Assembly (NCBI RefSeq): GCF_004118675.1
Contig: NZ_SDHZ01000001.1
Location: forward strand, 62,001-126,000
Source: Filimonas effusa
Lineage (GTDB): Bacteria > Bacteroidota > Bacteroidia > Chitinophagales > Chitinophagaceae
Direction of reading: 5' to 3'
DNA length: 64,000 nt
A program made the translations under genes and the position numbers. Shown here piece by piece: positions 53,024-62,300 of the stretch. The first letter of the stretch is position 1; each line of letters begins with the position of its first letter. The notes under the pieces are model-generated. The model did no database searches. It had not been told where the DNA came from and was given only the letters and a program-made list of their open reading frames with translations.

Positions 53024-54256
53024 ATGGCTGAAAAAATCAAAGTAGCCAACCCCGTTGTGGAGCTGGATGGCGACGAGATGACGAGAATTATATGGAAATT
53101 CATTAAAGACAAGTTGATTCTTCCTTACCTGGACGTAGAGATCAAATATTACGATCTGGGAATGGAGTACCGCGATGAAACCAATGATCAGGTAACTATT
53201 GATGCAGCCAACGCTATTAAACAATATGGTGTAGGTATTAAATGCGCTACCATTACTCCTGATGAAGCAAGGGTAGAAGAGTTCAAGCTGAAGCAAATGT
53301 GGAAGAGCCCTAACGGCACTATCCGCAACATTCTCGATGGAACCGTATTCCGTGAGCCTATCGTTTGCAAAAACGTACCACGCCTGGTTCCTAACTGGAC
53401 TGCTCCCATTTGTATTGGCCGCCATGCTTTTGGTGACCAATACCGTGCTACCGATTTCGTTACAAAAGGAAAAGGTAAACTAACCATCAAATTTGAAGGG
53501 GAGAACGGTGATGTGCAGGAGTTCGAAGTATACAATTTCAAAGGCGACGGTGTTGCCCTGGCAATGTACAATACGGATGAAAGTATTAAAGGCTTTGCAC
53601 GTGCCTGCTTTAACCAGGCGCTGAGCAAAAAATGGCCTTTGTATCTGAGCACCAAGAATACCATCCTTAAAAAATATGATGGTCGCTTTAAAGATATTTT
53701 TGAAGAGATCTACCAGAACGAATTCAAAACAGCATTCACCGAAGCAGGTATCGTGTACGAACACCGCCTGATCGATGATATGGTGGCGAGCGCGTTGAAA
53801 TGGAACGGTAACTTTGTATGGGCTTGTAAAAACTATGACGGCGACGTACAAAGTGATACGGTAGCGCAAGGTTTCGGTTCGCTGGGCCTTATGACTTCTA
53901 CACTCGTTACGCCTGATGGTAAAGTAATGGAAGCTGAAGCGGCACACGGTACCGTTACACGTCACTACCGCGAGCATCAGAAAGGTAAACCTACTTCAAC
54001 CAACCCTATCGCTTCTATCTTTGCATGGACAAGAGGGCTTGAATTCCGCGGTAAGCTCGATAACAACCAGGAGCTGATCGACTTTTGTCATGCGCTGGAA
54101 GCGGTTTGTATTGAAACGGTAGAAAGTGGTAAGATGACAAAAGACCTCGCTGTTTGCTTACATGGCAACAAAGTGGAGCATGGTAAAGATTACCTGTATA
54201 CCGAAGAGTTCCTGGAAGCACTGGATCAAAACCTGAAGAAAAAATTAGGTAAATAG
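53024..54256 (+). CDS. icd: NADP-dependent isocitrate dehydrogenase
   Basis: This 410-residue enzyme is of the eukaryote-like (IDH1/2) subfamily and converts isocitrate to 2-oxoglutarate with NADP+. Visible motifs are [20 protein letters not shown], the isocitrate-binding [50 protein letters not shown] and the NADP-site [17 protein letters not shown]. It is a TCA-cycle housekeeping enzyme and monocistronic, with a palindrome over its promoter and a terminator after it. Confidence 0.96.
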   Translation: MAEKIKVANPVVELDGDEMTRIIWKFIKDKLILPYLDVEIKYYDLGMEYRDETNDQVTIDAANAIKQYGVGIKCATITPDEARVEEFKLKQMWKSPNGTIRNILDGTVFREPIVCKNVPRLVPNWTAPICIGRHAFGDQYRATDFVTKGKGKLTIKFEGENGDVQEFEVYNFKGDGVALAMYNTDESIKGFARACFNQALSKKWPLYLSTKNTILKKYDGRFKDIFEEIYQNEFKTAFTEAGIVYEHRLIDDMVASALKWNGNFVWACKNYDGDVQSDTVAQGFGSLGLMTSTLVTPDGKVMEAEAAHGTVTRHYREHQKGKPTSTNPIASIFAWTRGLEFRGKLDNNQELIDFCHALEAVCIETVESGKMTKDLAVCLHGNKVEHGKDYLYTEEFLEALDQNLKKKLGK

Positions 54257-54320
54257 GAATAGATATGGAACGATGTTATGAGCGCATGTAATGTGAGATC
54301 GTAATTATTGAATATTTTGG

Positions 54321-54355
54321 AAAGGGCCGTCTCAAAACTGAGATGGCCCTTTTCT
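54321..54355 (+). terminator. Terminator after icd
   Basis: A 14-bp stem, AAAGGGCCGTCTCA/TGAGATGGCCCTTT (one G-T pair), with an AAAC loop is followed by TCTGTA. Confidence 0.85.
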
Positions 54356-54441
54356 GTATAAAAAAATAGGGCATGTGATCACTTAAAGCAGCAAATATGA
54401 TTTAAAGGAAAATTAAATTTACCGGGAAAACGTAGAGGAAG

Positions 54442-55077
54442 ATGGAATATACAATAGAGGATGATGACGAACTGCAAACGTCTATATTACGCGAAGCTGC
54501 TGTGGCATATGGCAAAAGTTTTTTTACCGAGAAAGAATATTTATCCTTCGAAGAAAAACATCTTAATAAGTTTGAATACTACCAGGGGCAAATATTCGCA
54601 ATGGCAGGCGCAGGAGCCCGTCATCATATTATTTTCAAAAATGTATTCGGAGAACTGGCGTATAAGTTAAAGAAAAAGAAGTGCCAGCCTTACGGCAGCG
54701 ATCTTCGTATTCATATACCTGAAAACACTTTATTTACCTATCCCGATATTTCCATTATATGCGGTTCTATTTTGCCTTCAGTCTTCGATGCTGAAACGGG
54801 AACACATCCCACTGCCATTATTGAAATTCTTTCGAATGCTACCCGCGATTACGATAAGGGTATGAAGTTCCGCCTGTATCGCGATATTCCCGGATTTAAG
54901 GAATATGTTCTCATCGATTCCGAAACTGTTGCGGCAGAGGTGTGGCGGCCCGCCCCGGAAGGAGAAAGGTGGCTGTGTAAAAAGGTAAATAACCTTTCCG
55001 GCGCTCTTTTTATCAAAACTGTAGAACTTTCTTTGCGGATGGAAGAAATATATGAAGGAACTTTACTGCATGACTAA
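54442..55077 (+). CDS. Uma2 family (DUF820) endonuclease-like protein
   Basis: This 211-residue PD-(D/E)XK superfamily protein has Uma2 landmarks: EYLSFEEKHLNKFEYYQGQI, GARHHIIFKNVFGEL, GSDLRIHIPE, TYPDISIICG with D102, then IIEILS with E128. The family is abundant in cyanobacteria and some Bacteroidota. Nuclease activity is predicted from the fold, but cellular targets are unknown. Its end overlaps the start of the following flavoprotein gene by 8 bp. Confidence 0.88.
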   Translation: MEYTIEDDDELQTSILREAAVAYGKSFFTEKEYLSFEEKHLNKFEYYQGQIFAMAGAGARHHIIFKNVFGELAYKLKKKKCQPYGSDLRIHIPENTLFTYPDISIICGSILPSVFDAETGTHPTAIIEILSNATRDYDKGMKFRLYRDIPGFKEYVLIDSETVAAEVWRPAPEGERWLCKKVNNLSGALFIKTVELSLRMEEIYEGTLLHD

Positions 55078-56035
55078 ATATGACGTGTTGATTATAGGAG
55101 GAGGGCCCATTGGCCTGGCTTGCGGTATTGCAGCCCGGAAGGCGGGATTGAATTATGTGATCATTGAGAAAGGGCCTCTTGCCAGCAGCTTGTTTAATTA
55201 TCCTTTATTTATGACCTTCTTTTCTACATCGGACAGGCTGGAAATAGGAGGAGTGCCTTTCATGAGTTTGAATCCCAAGCCCAACAGGCAGGAGGCATTG
55301 GAGTATTACAGGCGTGTACAGCAGAAATTTGAGCTGAATACCCGCTTTTTTGAAGAGGTGACAGGTATACAGCAGCACGAACCGCATTTATTTACAGTAA
55401 CCACTTCTAAAGAAGTGTATACTGCCGGCAATGTAATTATTGCAACCGGTTTTTACGGTATTCCTATCTACATGAATGTTCCGGGAGAAGAGCTGCCGAA
55501 GGTGACGCATTATTATAAGGAACCGCAATACTATGCCTTTCAGAAAGTGCTGGTAGTGGGCGCCAATAATTCGGCAGTAGATGCTGCGCTGGAAACCTAT
55601 CGTAAAGGGGCCGACGTTACGATGGTGATAAGACAGGACAAGATAGGGGAGCGGGTGAAATACTGGGTAAAACCGGATATAGAAAACAGGATCGAAGAGG
55701 GGAGTATCAAGGCGTATTTTAACGCTTCCGTTCACGCCATCCGCGAAAAAGAGGTCGATATTCAAACGCCTGATGGAATAGTTACTATACCCAATGATTT
55801 TGTGTTGGCCATGACAGGCTATCGCCCCGATTTCTCTTTATTGCAACAGGCCGGCATAGCGTTGTCTGATGACGAAGTGCGCTGCCCGGTGTATAATCCC
55901 GGTACAATGGAAACCAACCAGCCCGGCGTTTACCTGGCCGGAGTGGTGTGCGGTGGTATGAATACTCACAAATGGTTTATTGAAAATTCAAGGGAACATG
56001 CTGATAAGATCATTGCGCATATAAAACAGGGCTGA
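55070..56035 (+). CDS. YpdA-like FAD/NAD(P) oxidoreductase (putative bacillithiol disulfide reductase)
   Basis: This 321-residue flavoprotein starts at ATG 55070, which overlaps the Uma2 stop; GAAGGAA (55054-55060) lies just upstream. It has an N-terminal FAD motif IIGGGPIGLACGIAARKAG, ATGFYGIPIYMNVPGEEL, the NAD(P) motif VVGANNSAVDAALETYRKG and a C-terminal AGVVCGGMNTHKWFIENSR as in YpdA/Bdr. YpdA reduces bacillithiol disulfide with NADPH, and Bacteroidota of this group are known to carry bacillithiol genes. The stop codon lies inside the terminator stem. Confidence 0.88.
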   Translation: MTKYDVLIIGGGPIGLACGIAARKAGLNYVIIEKGPLASSLFNYPLFMTFFSTSDRLEIGGVPFMSLNPKPNRQEALEYYRRVQQKFELNTRFFEEVTGIQQHEPHLFTVTTSKEVYTAGNVIIATGFYGIPIYMNVPGEELPKVTHYYKEPQYYAFQKVLVVGANNSAVDAALETYRKGADVTMVIRQDKIGERVKYWVKPDIENRIEEGSIKAYFNASVHAIREKEVDIQTPDGIVTIPNDFVLAMTGYRPDFSLLQQAGIALSDDEVRCPVYNPGTMETNQPGVYLAGVVCGGMNTHKWFIENSREHADKIIAHIKQG

Positions 56036-56062
56036 CCATTATTACATCGTCAGCCCTGTTTT
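56023..56062. terminator. Bidirectional terminator between ypdA-like and phosphatase genes
   Basis: A perfect 14-bp stem, AAAACAGGGCTGAC/GTCAGCCCTGTTTT, with a 12-nt loop contains the ypdA-like stop codon (56033-56035) in its 5' arm. Confidence 0.9.
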
Positions 56063-56079
56063 ATATAAGTTGATTATGA

Positions 56080-57747
56080 TTACCTGCTTAAAGGCTCTTC
56101 TATTACCTGGCCTACACAGCCGCTCGGCATCTGGATGCGCAGTAATGCTGCGATAGTGGCGCTTATATCAGTCATATAGGTTTCCCTGGTTGTTCTGCCG
56201 TGTTTGATACCCCAGCCATAAAACAACAATGGAATATGAGAGTCGTAAGGATTCCAGAGACCGTGTGTGGTGCCTGTAGAACCCGATTCCATATAACCTG
56301 GTTTCAATACATACTGGATATCGCCACAGCGTGTTGGATAATAACCGTTGGTGATCCTTTCTTTTAATACAGGTGTAAGAGTCGTTTGCGCCAGTTTGCT
56401 TAATTCAAATGCATTGGCTACGCCCTCTTGTTTCAGGAGATAGCTGAGGATCCACTCTGTAACAGCTTCCTTGTCGAGGTCGGAGCTGTCGAACAACCCC
56501 TGGTTGAGTACCAGTTGAAAGTTGTACGTGCCTTTAACCACGTTGTCCTTTCCAAACCTTTCTTTTAAACCGCTGTTCAGGTCTTTTATCAATGTTTGCC
56601 CGAATGTGCCGCCGGGAAGATTGTTTTCCTTGGAAAAGCCAGGAACATGCGCTACGCCATGGTCGGCTGTCAGGAATACCGTGTATTGGTTTTTGCCAAC
56701 TTGTGCATCGAGGAATTCGAAGAGTTTACCCAGGGTTTCGTCGAGTTTCACATAGTTGTCGAGTTGCTCCCATGAATTAGGGCCAAAAGCATGGCCAATG
56801 TAATCAGGAGAAGAAAAGCTTACGGCCAGGAAGTCGGTTACTTTGCCCTTGCCCAGTTTCTCTTTTAACACAGCTTCTTTCGCCATTTCGGCAGTAAGTG
56901 TGTTGCCTTGTGGGGTGGAGGAAATTTTGCTGTAGTCCGAGCCGGCAAATTTAGACAGGTCGTAAGGAAAGCCTGTGGCGTCGGCACCAAAAGGTTTCCC
57001 TTCGTATTTTTTGATGTCGTCTGTGCAGTATTCCGAATAGGTTTCCTTGTCTAAAGACAAGGTCCAGTTCAGTTTATAAAGTGAGTCCACTACCTTCCTG
57101 TCGTTGAACAACTGTACCCATTCAGGTAACTCGTTGGTATAATAAGTGCTGGTAACGAAGTTGCCCGATTTGCCATCGTACCAGTAAGCGGCATTGGCAG
57201 AATGGCCTGCCGGTAAAATAGAACCACGGTCTTTCAACGCTACACCTATTACTTTGCTTTCGAAATTGGTCGACAGGCGTAATTCATCGGTAACAGTAGT
57301 AGGAAGCAGGTTGCGGGGACTCATTTTGCCTGCATCGCCGCTGGCGCCTACTGTAGTAACGGTATTGTCTTCTGTACAATAAACAACTTTGTTCTGCAGT
57401 TTATCGTACCAGTTATTACCGGTAATGCCGTCTACTGCGGGTACGCTGCCGGTATAAACGCTGGCATGCCCTGCAGCGGTATAGGTTGGAGTATAGGGAA
57501 TAAAAGTGTTTTCGCAGCTGAAACCTTCATTTAAAAGGCGTTTGAAGCCGCCGTTGGCCTTGAACAAGCCGTTAAAACGATAGAGGTAATCCCAACGCAT
57601 CTGGTCGATTACAATGCCTACTACCAGTTTTGGACGCGCAACTGTGGATACAGTTTTGGGGGCAACAGCCGTTTTGGTGGTCCGCTGGCCGAAAATGGAG
57701 CTGCCGGTTACCAAAAATGCTGTTAAAATAAGTACACCTTTTTTCAT
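56080..57747 (-). CDS. PafA-type alkaline phosphatase
   Basis: This 555-residue secreted phosphomonoesterase of the alkaline phosphatase superfamily has a signal peptide ending in SIFGQ. Metal ligands start with VVGIVIDQMRWDY. The nucleophilic threonine is T90 in YTPTYTAAGHAS, as in Elizabethkingia PafA. NNWYDK supplies the Asn, and K172/R174 in ALKDRGSI are the PafA substrate-binding pair. ADHGVAHVPGF gives further Zn ligands. PafA is the main calcium-independent, constitutively active alkaline phosphatase in Bacteroidota. It is convergent with the ypdA-like gene. Confidence 0.93.
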   Translation of the reverse strand: MKKGVLILTAFLVTGSSIFGQRTTKTAVAPKTVSTVARPKLVVGIVIDQMRWDYLYRFNGLFKANGGFKRLLNEGFSCENTFIPYTPTYTAAGHASVYTGSVPAVDGITGNNWYDKLQNKVVYCTEDNTVTTVGASGDAGKMSPRNLLPTTVTDELRLSTNFESKVIGVALKDRGSILPAGHSANAAYWYDGKSGNFVTSTYYTNELPEWVQLFNDRKVVDSLYKLNWTLSLDKETYSEYCTDDIKKYEGKPFGADATGFPYDLSKFAGSDYSKISSTPQGNTLTAEMAKEAVLKEKLGKGKVTDFLAVSFSSPDYIGHAFGPNSWEQLDNYVKLDETLGKLFEFLDAQVGKNQYTVFLTADHGVAHVPGFSKENNLPGGTFGQTLIKDLNSGLKERFGKDNVVKGTYNFQLVLNQGLFDSSDLDKEAVTEWILSYLLKQEGVANAFELSKLAQTTLTPVLKERITNGYYPTRCGDIQYVLKPGYMESGSTGTTHGLWNPYDSHIPLLFYGWGIKHGRTTRETYMTDISATIAALLRIQMPSGCVGQVIEEPLSR

Positions 57748-57843
57748 CAGAAACTTGTTGTTTTAAGTGACAAATGTAGTATTTCGATACATGTTAAGGT
57801 CGTTAACAAAAGGTGAAGGCTCAACTAAGGGGGTGAAAAGGGC

Positions 57844-57874
57844 TTTGCGCCTTACCGCTGATTGGTTATTTTTG
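57844..57874 (+). promoter_or_regulatory. Consensus Bacteroidota promoter (TTTG-N19-TATTTTTG)
   Basis: TTTG at 57844-57847, a 19-bp spacer and TATTTTTG at 57867-57874 match the phylum's sigma consensus exactly. The ATG follows 47 bp later. Confidence 0.8.
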
Positions 57875-57921
57875 CGGCAATTTAGTCAGCATACCTCTAA
57901 TCGTAAATTAAAACATACGTA

Positions 57922-59184
57922 ATGGCAGATATATTTGAGCGGCTCATTAAAAACTACGGGCCTATTGGTCAGCACCGTGAACGGGCGCATGGCTATTTTG
58001 CGTTTCCTAAGCTGGAAGGTGAAATCGGAAGCCGGATGAAATTCAGGGGGAAAGAAATGATTGTATGGAGTTTGAACAACTACCTCGGACTGGCTAACCA
58101 CCCCGAAATCAGGAAAGTAGACGCCGAAGCTGCTGCTCAATATGGTCTGGCCCTGCCTATGGGAGCCCGTATGATGAGTGGTAACAGTAATTACCACGAG
58201 CAACTCGAAAAAGAGCTGGCTGAATTCGAACACAAAGAAGACGCCATTCTCATGAACTTTGGCTACCAGGGTATCATGAGTGCTATAGATGCTATCTGCG
58301 GACGTCACGATGTTATCGTATACGACGCCGAAAGCCACGCTTGTATCATCGATGGTCTTCGTCTTCACCCCGGCCATCGTTATGTGTTCAAACATAACGA
58401 CCTTGCCGATCTGGAAAAGCAACTGGACCGCGCCACCACGCTGATTGAAAAGCAGGGTAGCGGTGGTATTCTCGTGATCACGGAAGGTGTATTCGGGATG
58501 GCTGGCGACCAGGGGATCCTGAAAGAGATCTGTGCATTGAAAGATACCTATGAGTTCAGGCTGATGGCAGATGATGCCCATGGTTTTGGTACACTGGGTG
58601 CAACTGGCGCCGGCGCCGGTGAAGCGCAGGGTTGCCAGGACGGTATCGACCTTTACTTTTCTACATTCGCTAAATCAATGGCTTCTATTGGTGCGTTTAT
58701 GGCTGGTCCGCGCGTGATCATCGACTATATCCGTTACAATATCCGCTCCCAGATCTTTGCGAAAAGTCTTCCTATGCCTATCGTATTGGGTAACCTGAAA
58801 CGCCTGGAAATGCTGCGTACCATGCCCGAAATGCGTCAAAAGCTTTGGGATAATGCGCTGAAACTTCAGAATGGCTTAAAAGAACGTGGCTTCGATATTG
58901 GCAACACCAATACCATGGTTACGCCTGTTTATATGAAAGGTGGCGTGGAAGAAGCAACTGCAATGGTGATGGATCTTCGTGAGAACTACGGTATCTTCTG
59001 CTCTATTGTAGTATATCCCGTCATTCCTAAAGGCCATATTATTTATCGCCTCATCCCAACCGCATCTCATACCGATGCGGATATCGAACTCACGCTGAAA
59101 GCTTTCAGTGAAACGAAAGCCAGGCTGGATGCAGGCGCTTACAAAGTAGCTGCTATTCCCGATATGGCGGAAGAAAGAGTATAA
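57922..59184 (+). CDS. Serine palmitoyltransferase-like alpha-oxoamine synthase
   Basis: This 420-residue PLP enzyme of the AONS family (KBL, BioF, SPT) has VWSLNNYLGLANHPEI, GARMMSGNSNYHEQLE, YDAESHACIIDG, LMADDAHGFGTLGATGAG with D218, and the Schiff-base lysine K251 in STFAKSMASIGAF. There is no BioF-type operon. In Bacteroidota this group makes the long-chain base of sphingolipids or the sulfonolipid precursor from cysteate. Serine versus cysteate cannot be decided from sequence. It has the best promoter in the window and its own terminator. Confidence 0.88.
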   Translation: MADIFERLIKNYGPIGQHRERAHGYFAFPKLEGEIGSRMKFRGKEMIVWSLNNYLGLANHPEIRKVDAEAAAQYGLALPMGARMMSGNSNYHEQLEKELAEFEHKEDAILMNFGYQGIMSAIDAICGRHDVIVYDAESHACIIDGLRLHPGHRYVFKHNDLADLEKQLDRATTLIEKQGSGGILVITEGVFGMAGDQGILKEICALKDTYEFRLMADDAHGFGTLGATGAGAGEAQGCQDGIDLYFSTFAKSMASIGAFMAGPRVIIDYIRYNIRSQIFAKSLPMPIVLGNLKRLEMLRTMPEMRQKLWDNALKLQNGLKERGFDIGNTNTMVTPVYMKGGVEEATAMVMDLRENYGIFCSIVVYPVIPKGHIIYRLIPTASHTDADIELTLKAFSETKARLDAGAYKVAAIPDMAEERV

Positions 59185-59207
59185 CAATACTGAAAGAATA
59201 GAAAGAG

Positions 59208-59243
59208 AGAGGGTGTGTCATAAGTCCGATACACCCTCTTTTT
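59208..59243 (+). terminator. Terminator after SPT-like gene
   Basis: A 9-bp stem, AGAGGGTGT/ACACCCTCT, with a 14-nt loop is followed by a T run. Confidence 0.8.
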
Positions 59244-59244
59244 A

Positions 59245-59445
59245 TGCGTATCCCTGATGGAGCCGGGTACCCATTTAAGCGATTCTCAGTGGCTATTTTT
59301 ATTTATGAGCCAACCTCTTTTTTTTCATCGGATCTCTGACGGGAGAAGGATACCCGTTTAAGCGATTCCCAGCGGCTGATTGTATTTATGAGCCGTCTTC
59401 CTTTTCATTGGATCTCTGCCGGAAATTGTATGCCCGTTTAAGCTT
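59245..59445. repeat. Degenerate 80-83 bp tandem repeats
   Basis: TACCCATTTAAGCGATT at 59268, TACCCGTTTAAGCGATT at 59351 and TGCCCGTTTAAGC at 59431 mark successive units. Each is followed by a GGCT...ATTTATGAGCC dyad and GGATCTCTG. A partial unit precedes the first. The array is non-coding, between convergent genes. Confidence 0.75.
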
Positions 59446-59465
59446 GTTGCTATTGGCATCCGGGA

Positions 59466-60785
59466 TTATCTTTTGATAAGTCTGTTTTTCAGGTAATACA
59501 CAATGGTGCCGGCAATAGTGACACCTGCGCCTGCCAGCATCATAGGTGCGCCTGTTGAAATAAAGATGCAGATCCAGATGGCAATTGCCAGCAGCACCGG
59601 CAATGGATAGAAAGGCATACGCCAGGAGAAGAAACGTTTTCCTTTTCGTTTATGCAGCAGTAATAAACCAACCGCCTGCGCTATGAACTGGATCAATATT
59701 CTCATGGCGAGGATAGCGCTGATGACTTCCTGGATCTTGAAGAGCAGGCTGAAAATAAAAGCGACTGCGCCAAGAAACAGCAAGGAAATATGCGGAAAAT
59801 GTTTCGTAGGGTGCACGCGTGCAAAGATGGAAAAGAAGGCGCCGTCTTTGGCGGCAGCATAAGGTATGCGGCTGTAACCCAGTGTTGCAGAGAATACAGA
59901 GGCGAAGGCTACCCAGAGAATAAGCACTGTTGCTATTGTTGCCGCAACGGGCCCTGCTAATGCCTGGATGAATTCACTGACAACGAACTCACTTTTCTCT
60001 ATCTGTTCCAGCGGAAGCACCGAGGCAACGCTGATATTCATACACAGATATAAGATGGCTATACCTATGATGGAAATGAACATGCTGCGGGGAATATTTT
60101 TCTCAGGCTGTTTTATTTCGGCCCCCAGGTGACAAACGTTATAGTAGCCAAGATAGCTGTATACTGTTTTAACGCTGGCAAAACCCAGCGCAGCGGCAAA
60201 AGCGTAGTTCAGTTCCAGGCCTTCATTCATGCGTTTTACAGGCTCGAGGAAATTGCCATGGGTGATGCCTCCGCTGATGATCCAAACCATGGTGATCAAT
60301 ACGCCCACCCATAATAAGACACTTATCTTTCCTATCGTTTCTATTTTCCGGTACAACAGGAAAACGATTAATACGACCACTGATCCGCTGACCAATTTGC
60401 TGCCTGCGAAGCCTAATGGAATAAGATAACCGGTATATTGGGCAAAGCCAATGGCTGCTGAGGCTATCACCAGTGGCGCCTGTATCATGGTTTGCCACAC
60501 GAAAAGGAAGCTCATGAGTTTCCCGGTTCGCGGGCCAAAGCCTTCTTTGAGAAAGTTATAACTGCCGCCGGCCTGCGGAAAGCTGGCGCCCAGTTCGCTC
60601 CAGATCATGGCATCGGTAAGGGATAGAACAGCGCCTGCTATCCATGCATATAAGAACCACGGTCCATGCATGGTTTTCGCGACAACACTTAACACTACAA
60701 AAGGGCCGATGCCCACCATATCCGTCATATTGATCGCCGTCGCCTGCAATAAACTAATGCGGCGTGAAAGTTGTGGTTGCTCCAT
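59466..60785 (-). CDS. APC family amino acid permease
   Basis: This 439-residue transporter starts at ATG 60783-60785 (MEQPQLSRRISLLQATAINM), with about 12 membrane helices. The first helix carries the APC substrate-binding break TDMVGIGPFVV, and SFPQAGGSYNFLKEGFGPRTG is typical of the family. It exchanges or imports amino acids or polyamines; the substrate is not predictable. It is divergent from the GH13 gene with only 34 bp between start codons. Confidence 0.9.
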   Translation of the reverse strand: MEQPQLSRRISLLQATAINMTDMVGIGPFVVLSVVAKTMHGPWFLYAWIAGAVLSLTDAMIWSELGASFPQAGGSYNFLKEGFGPRTGKLMSFLFVWQTMIQAPLVIASAAIGFAQYTGYLIPLGFAGSKLVSGSVVVLIVFLLYRKIETIGKISVLLWVGVLITMVWIISGGITHGNFLEPVKRMNEGLELNYAFAAALGFASVKTVYSYLGYYNVCHLGAEIKQPEKNIPRSMFISIIGIAILYLCMNISVASVLPLEQIEKSEFVVSEFIQALAGPVAATIATVLILWVAFASVFSATLGYSRIPYAAAKDGAFFSIFARVHPTKHFPHISLLFLGAVAFIFSLLFKIQEVISAILAMRILIQFIAQAVGLLLLHKRKGKRFFSWRMPFYPLPVLLAIAIWICIFISTGAPMMLAGAGVTIAGTIVYYLKNRLIKR

Positions 60786-60794
60786 GTATATAGT

Positions 60795-60816
60795 AAAAGT
60801 AAAAAAATTACTTTTG
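60795..60816. promoter_or_regulatory. Inverted repeat and -7 box between divergent permease and GH13 genes
   Basis: AAAAGTAA/TTACTTTT (8-bp arms, 5-bp A spacer) sits in the 34-bp gap. TACTTTTG (60809-60816) matches the rightward -7 consensus and TACTTTTA is the leftward mirror. The rightward box ends 3 bp before the GH13 ATG, implying a leaderless transcript if used. Confidence 0.5.
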
Positions 60817-60819
60817 AAT

Positions 60820-62091
60820 ATGATGAAACCTTTCGAAACGGTAGCTTGGAGCAGCGGCGCAAACATCTACGAAGTAAACATCAGACAGTATACAAGTGAA
60901 GGTACTTTTAATGCTTTTGCTACCCATTTACCCAGGCTCCGGGATATGGGTGTCGATATTCTATGGCTCATGCCTGTTACACCTATCAGCCGGGAAGGCA
61001 GGCTGGGCAAACTTGGCAGCTACTATGCCTGTAGCAGTTACGTGGAAATTAATCCTGAATTTGGTACGCTATCCGATTTTAAAGCGCTTATAAAGCAGGC
61101 ACATGAGCTGGGCTTTAAGCTTATTATAGACTGGGTGGCCAATCATACCGGCTTCGATCATGAATGGACCCGCGTTAACCGCGACTGGTATGTGCTTGAT
61201 GCCAATGGTCATTTTACGGAGAAATATGGCTGGAAAGATGTCATTGACCTCGATTATAGCAATAACAACATGCGCGAGGCCATGATCAATGCCATGCAAT
61301 ACTGGATCAATGAATGCGATATCGATGGGTTTCGCTGCGATATGGCCCACCTGGTTCCGCTGGACTTTTGGCATGAAGCAAGATTACGGTGTGAGCAGCA
61401 TAAACATTTATTCTGGCTCGCTGAATGTGAAGTGCCCGATTATCACCAGGTTTTTGATGTTAGCTATGCATGGCAATGGATGCATATCACAGAACGGTAT
61501 ATGAATAAGCAGGCGGCGCTGGTTGATATCTTGCATGTATTGGATCAATATAGTCATTATTTGCCCGGTGCCAGAAAATTGTTCTTTACAGCCAACCATG
61601 ATGAGAACAGCTGGAACGGTACCGAATACGAAAAATATGGTGCTGCTGCCAGGGCTTTTGCTGTATTTACCTGTACCTGGCCTGGTTTGCCGCTTATTTA
61701 CAGCGGACAGGAAATGCCCAATAAAAAAAGACTCCTGTTTTTTGAAAAGGATGAAATAGAATGGGTACAACAGCCACTATTACATAGTTTTTACCAGTCG
61801 TTGCTGCTGGCACGCAGGAATAACAAAGCGCTGCACAGCGGTAGTAAATTCATAAAACTTGAAACTGGAGCGGATGAAGAGGTCCTGGCCTTTCTCCAGG
61901 TGCGGGACGAACATAAAGTGCTCACGCTAATAAACCTGTCGTCTATCAGCAGAATTAAATGTACCATTGAAAATGAAGCGCTCACCGGTAACTATGTCAA
62001 TATCTTTTCCGGTATAACGCATGATATCAGGAATACGGCTTCGTTTGAATTGCAGGGGTGGGAGTATGTAGTACTGGAAAGCAGGAAGTAG
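60820..62091 (+). CDS. GH13 family alpha-amylase-like glycosidase
   Basis: This 423-residue enzyme starts at ATG 60820; upstream open sequence is antisense to the permease. It is a cytosolic GH13 with no signal peptide. The four conserved regions are visible: DWVANH, DGFRCDMAH with nucleophile D174, LAECE with acid/base E202, and TANHDENSW with D261. A short C-terminal beta domain follows. It probably acts on imported maltodextrins or alpha-glucans; the tryptophan-rich NHDENSWNGTE and IYSGQEMP features match small cytosolic bacterial amylases. It is divergent from the permease. Confidence 0.92.
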   Translation: MMKPFETVAWSSGANIYEVNIRQYTSEGTFNAFATHLPRLRDMGVDILWLMPVTPISREGRLGKLGSYYACSSYVEINPEFGTLSDFKALIKQAHELGFKLIIDWVANHTGFDHEWTRVNRDWYVLDANGHFTEKYGWKDVIDLDYSNNNMREAMINAMQYWINECDIDGFRCDMAHLVPLDFWHEARLRCEQHKHLFWLAECEVPDYHQVFDVSYAWQWMHITERYMNKQAALVDILHVLDQYSHYLPGARKLFFTANHDENSWNGTEYEKYGAAARAFAVFTCTWPGLPLIYSGQEMPNKKRLLFFEKDEIEWVQQPLLHSFYQSLLLARRNNKALHSGSKFIKLETGADEEVLAFLQVRDEHKVLTLINLSSISRIKCTIENEALTGNYVNIFSGITHDIRNTASFELQGWEYVVLESRK

Positions 62092-62097
62092 CATTTT

Positions 62098-62273
62098 CTC
62101 AACCGGCAGCGTTTTTTCTAAACCGGCAACGTTTTGCTCAACCGGCAGCGTTTTGCTCAACCGGCAACGTTTTGCTCAACCGGCAGCGTTTTACTAAACC
62201 GGCAACGTTTTTCTCAACCGGCAGCGTTTTACTAAACCGGCAACGTTTTACTAAAACCAACGATGCTTTTGCT
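62098..62273. repeat. 19-bp tandem repeat array, nine units
   Basis: The unit is AACCGGCAGCGTTTTGCTC. AACCGG (or AACC in the last, decayed unit) starts at 62101, 62121, 62140, 62159, 62178, 62197, 62216, 62235 and 62255. The core alternates strictly GGCAGCG, GGCAACG over the first eight units, giving a 38-bp higher-order unit. Neither period is coding (19 is not a multiple of three). Confidence 0.93.
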
Positions 62274-62300
62274 AAAAAAAAGCGCGGTTTGGGCAAGTAT

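Noticed and set aside
62098-62273. CRISPR array
   Set aside because: Units are contiguous 19-20 bp repeats with no unique spacers and no cas genes nearby.
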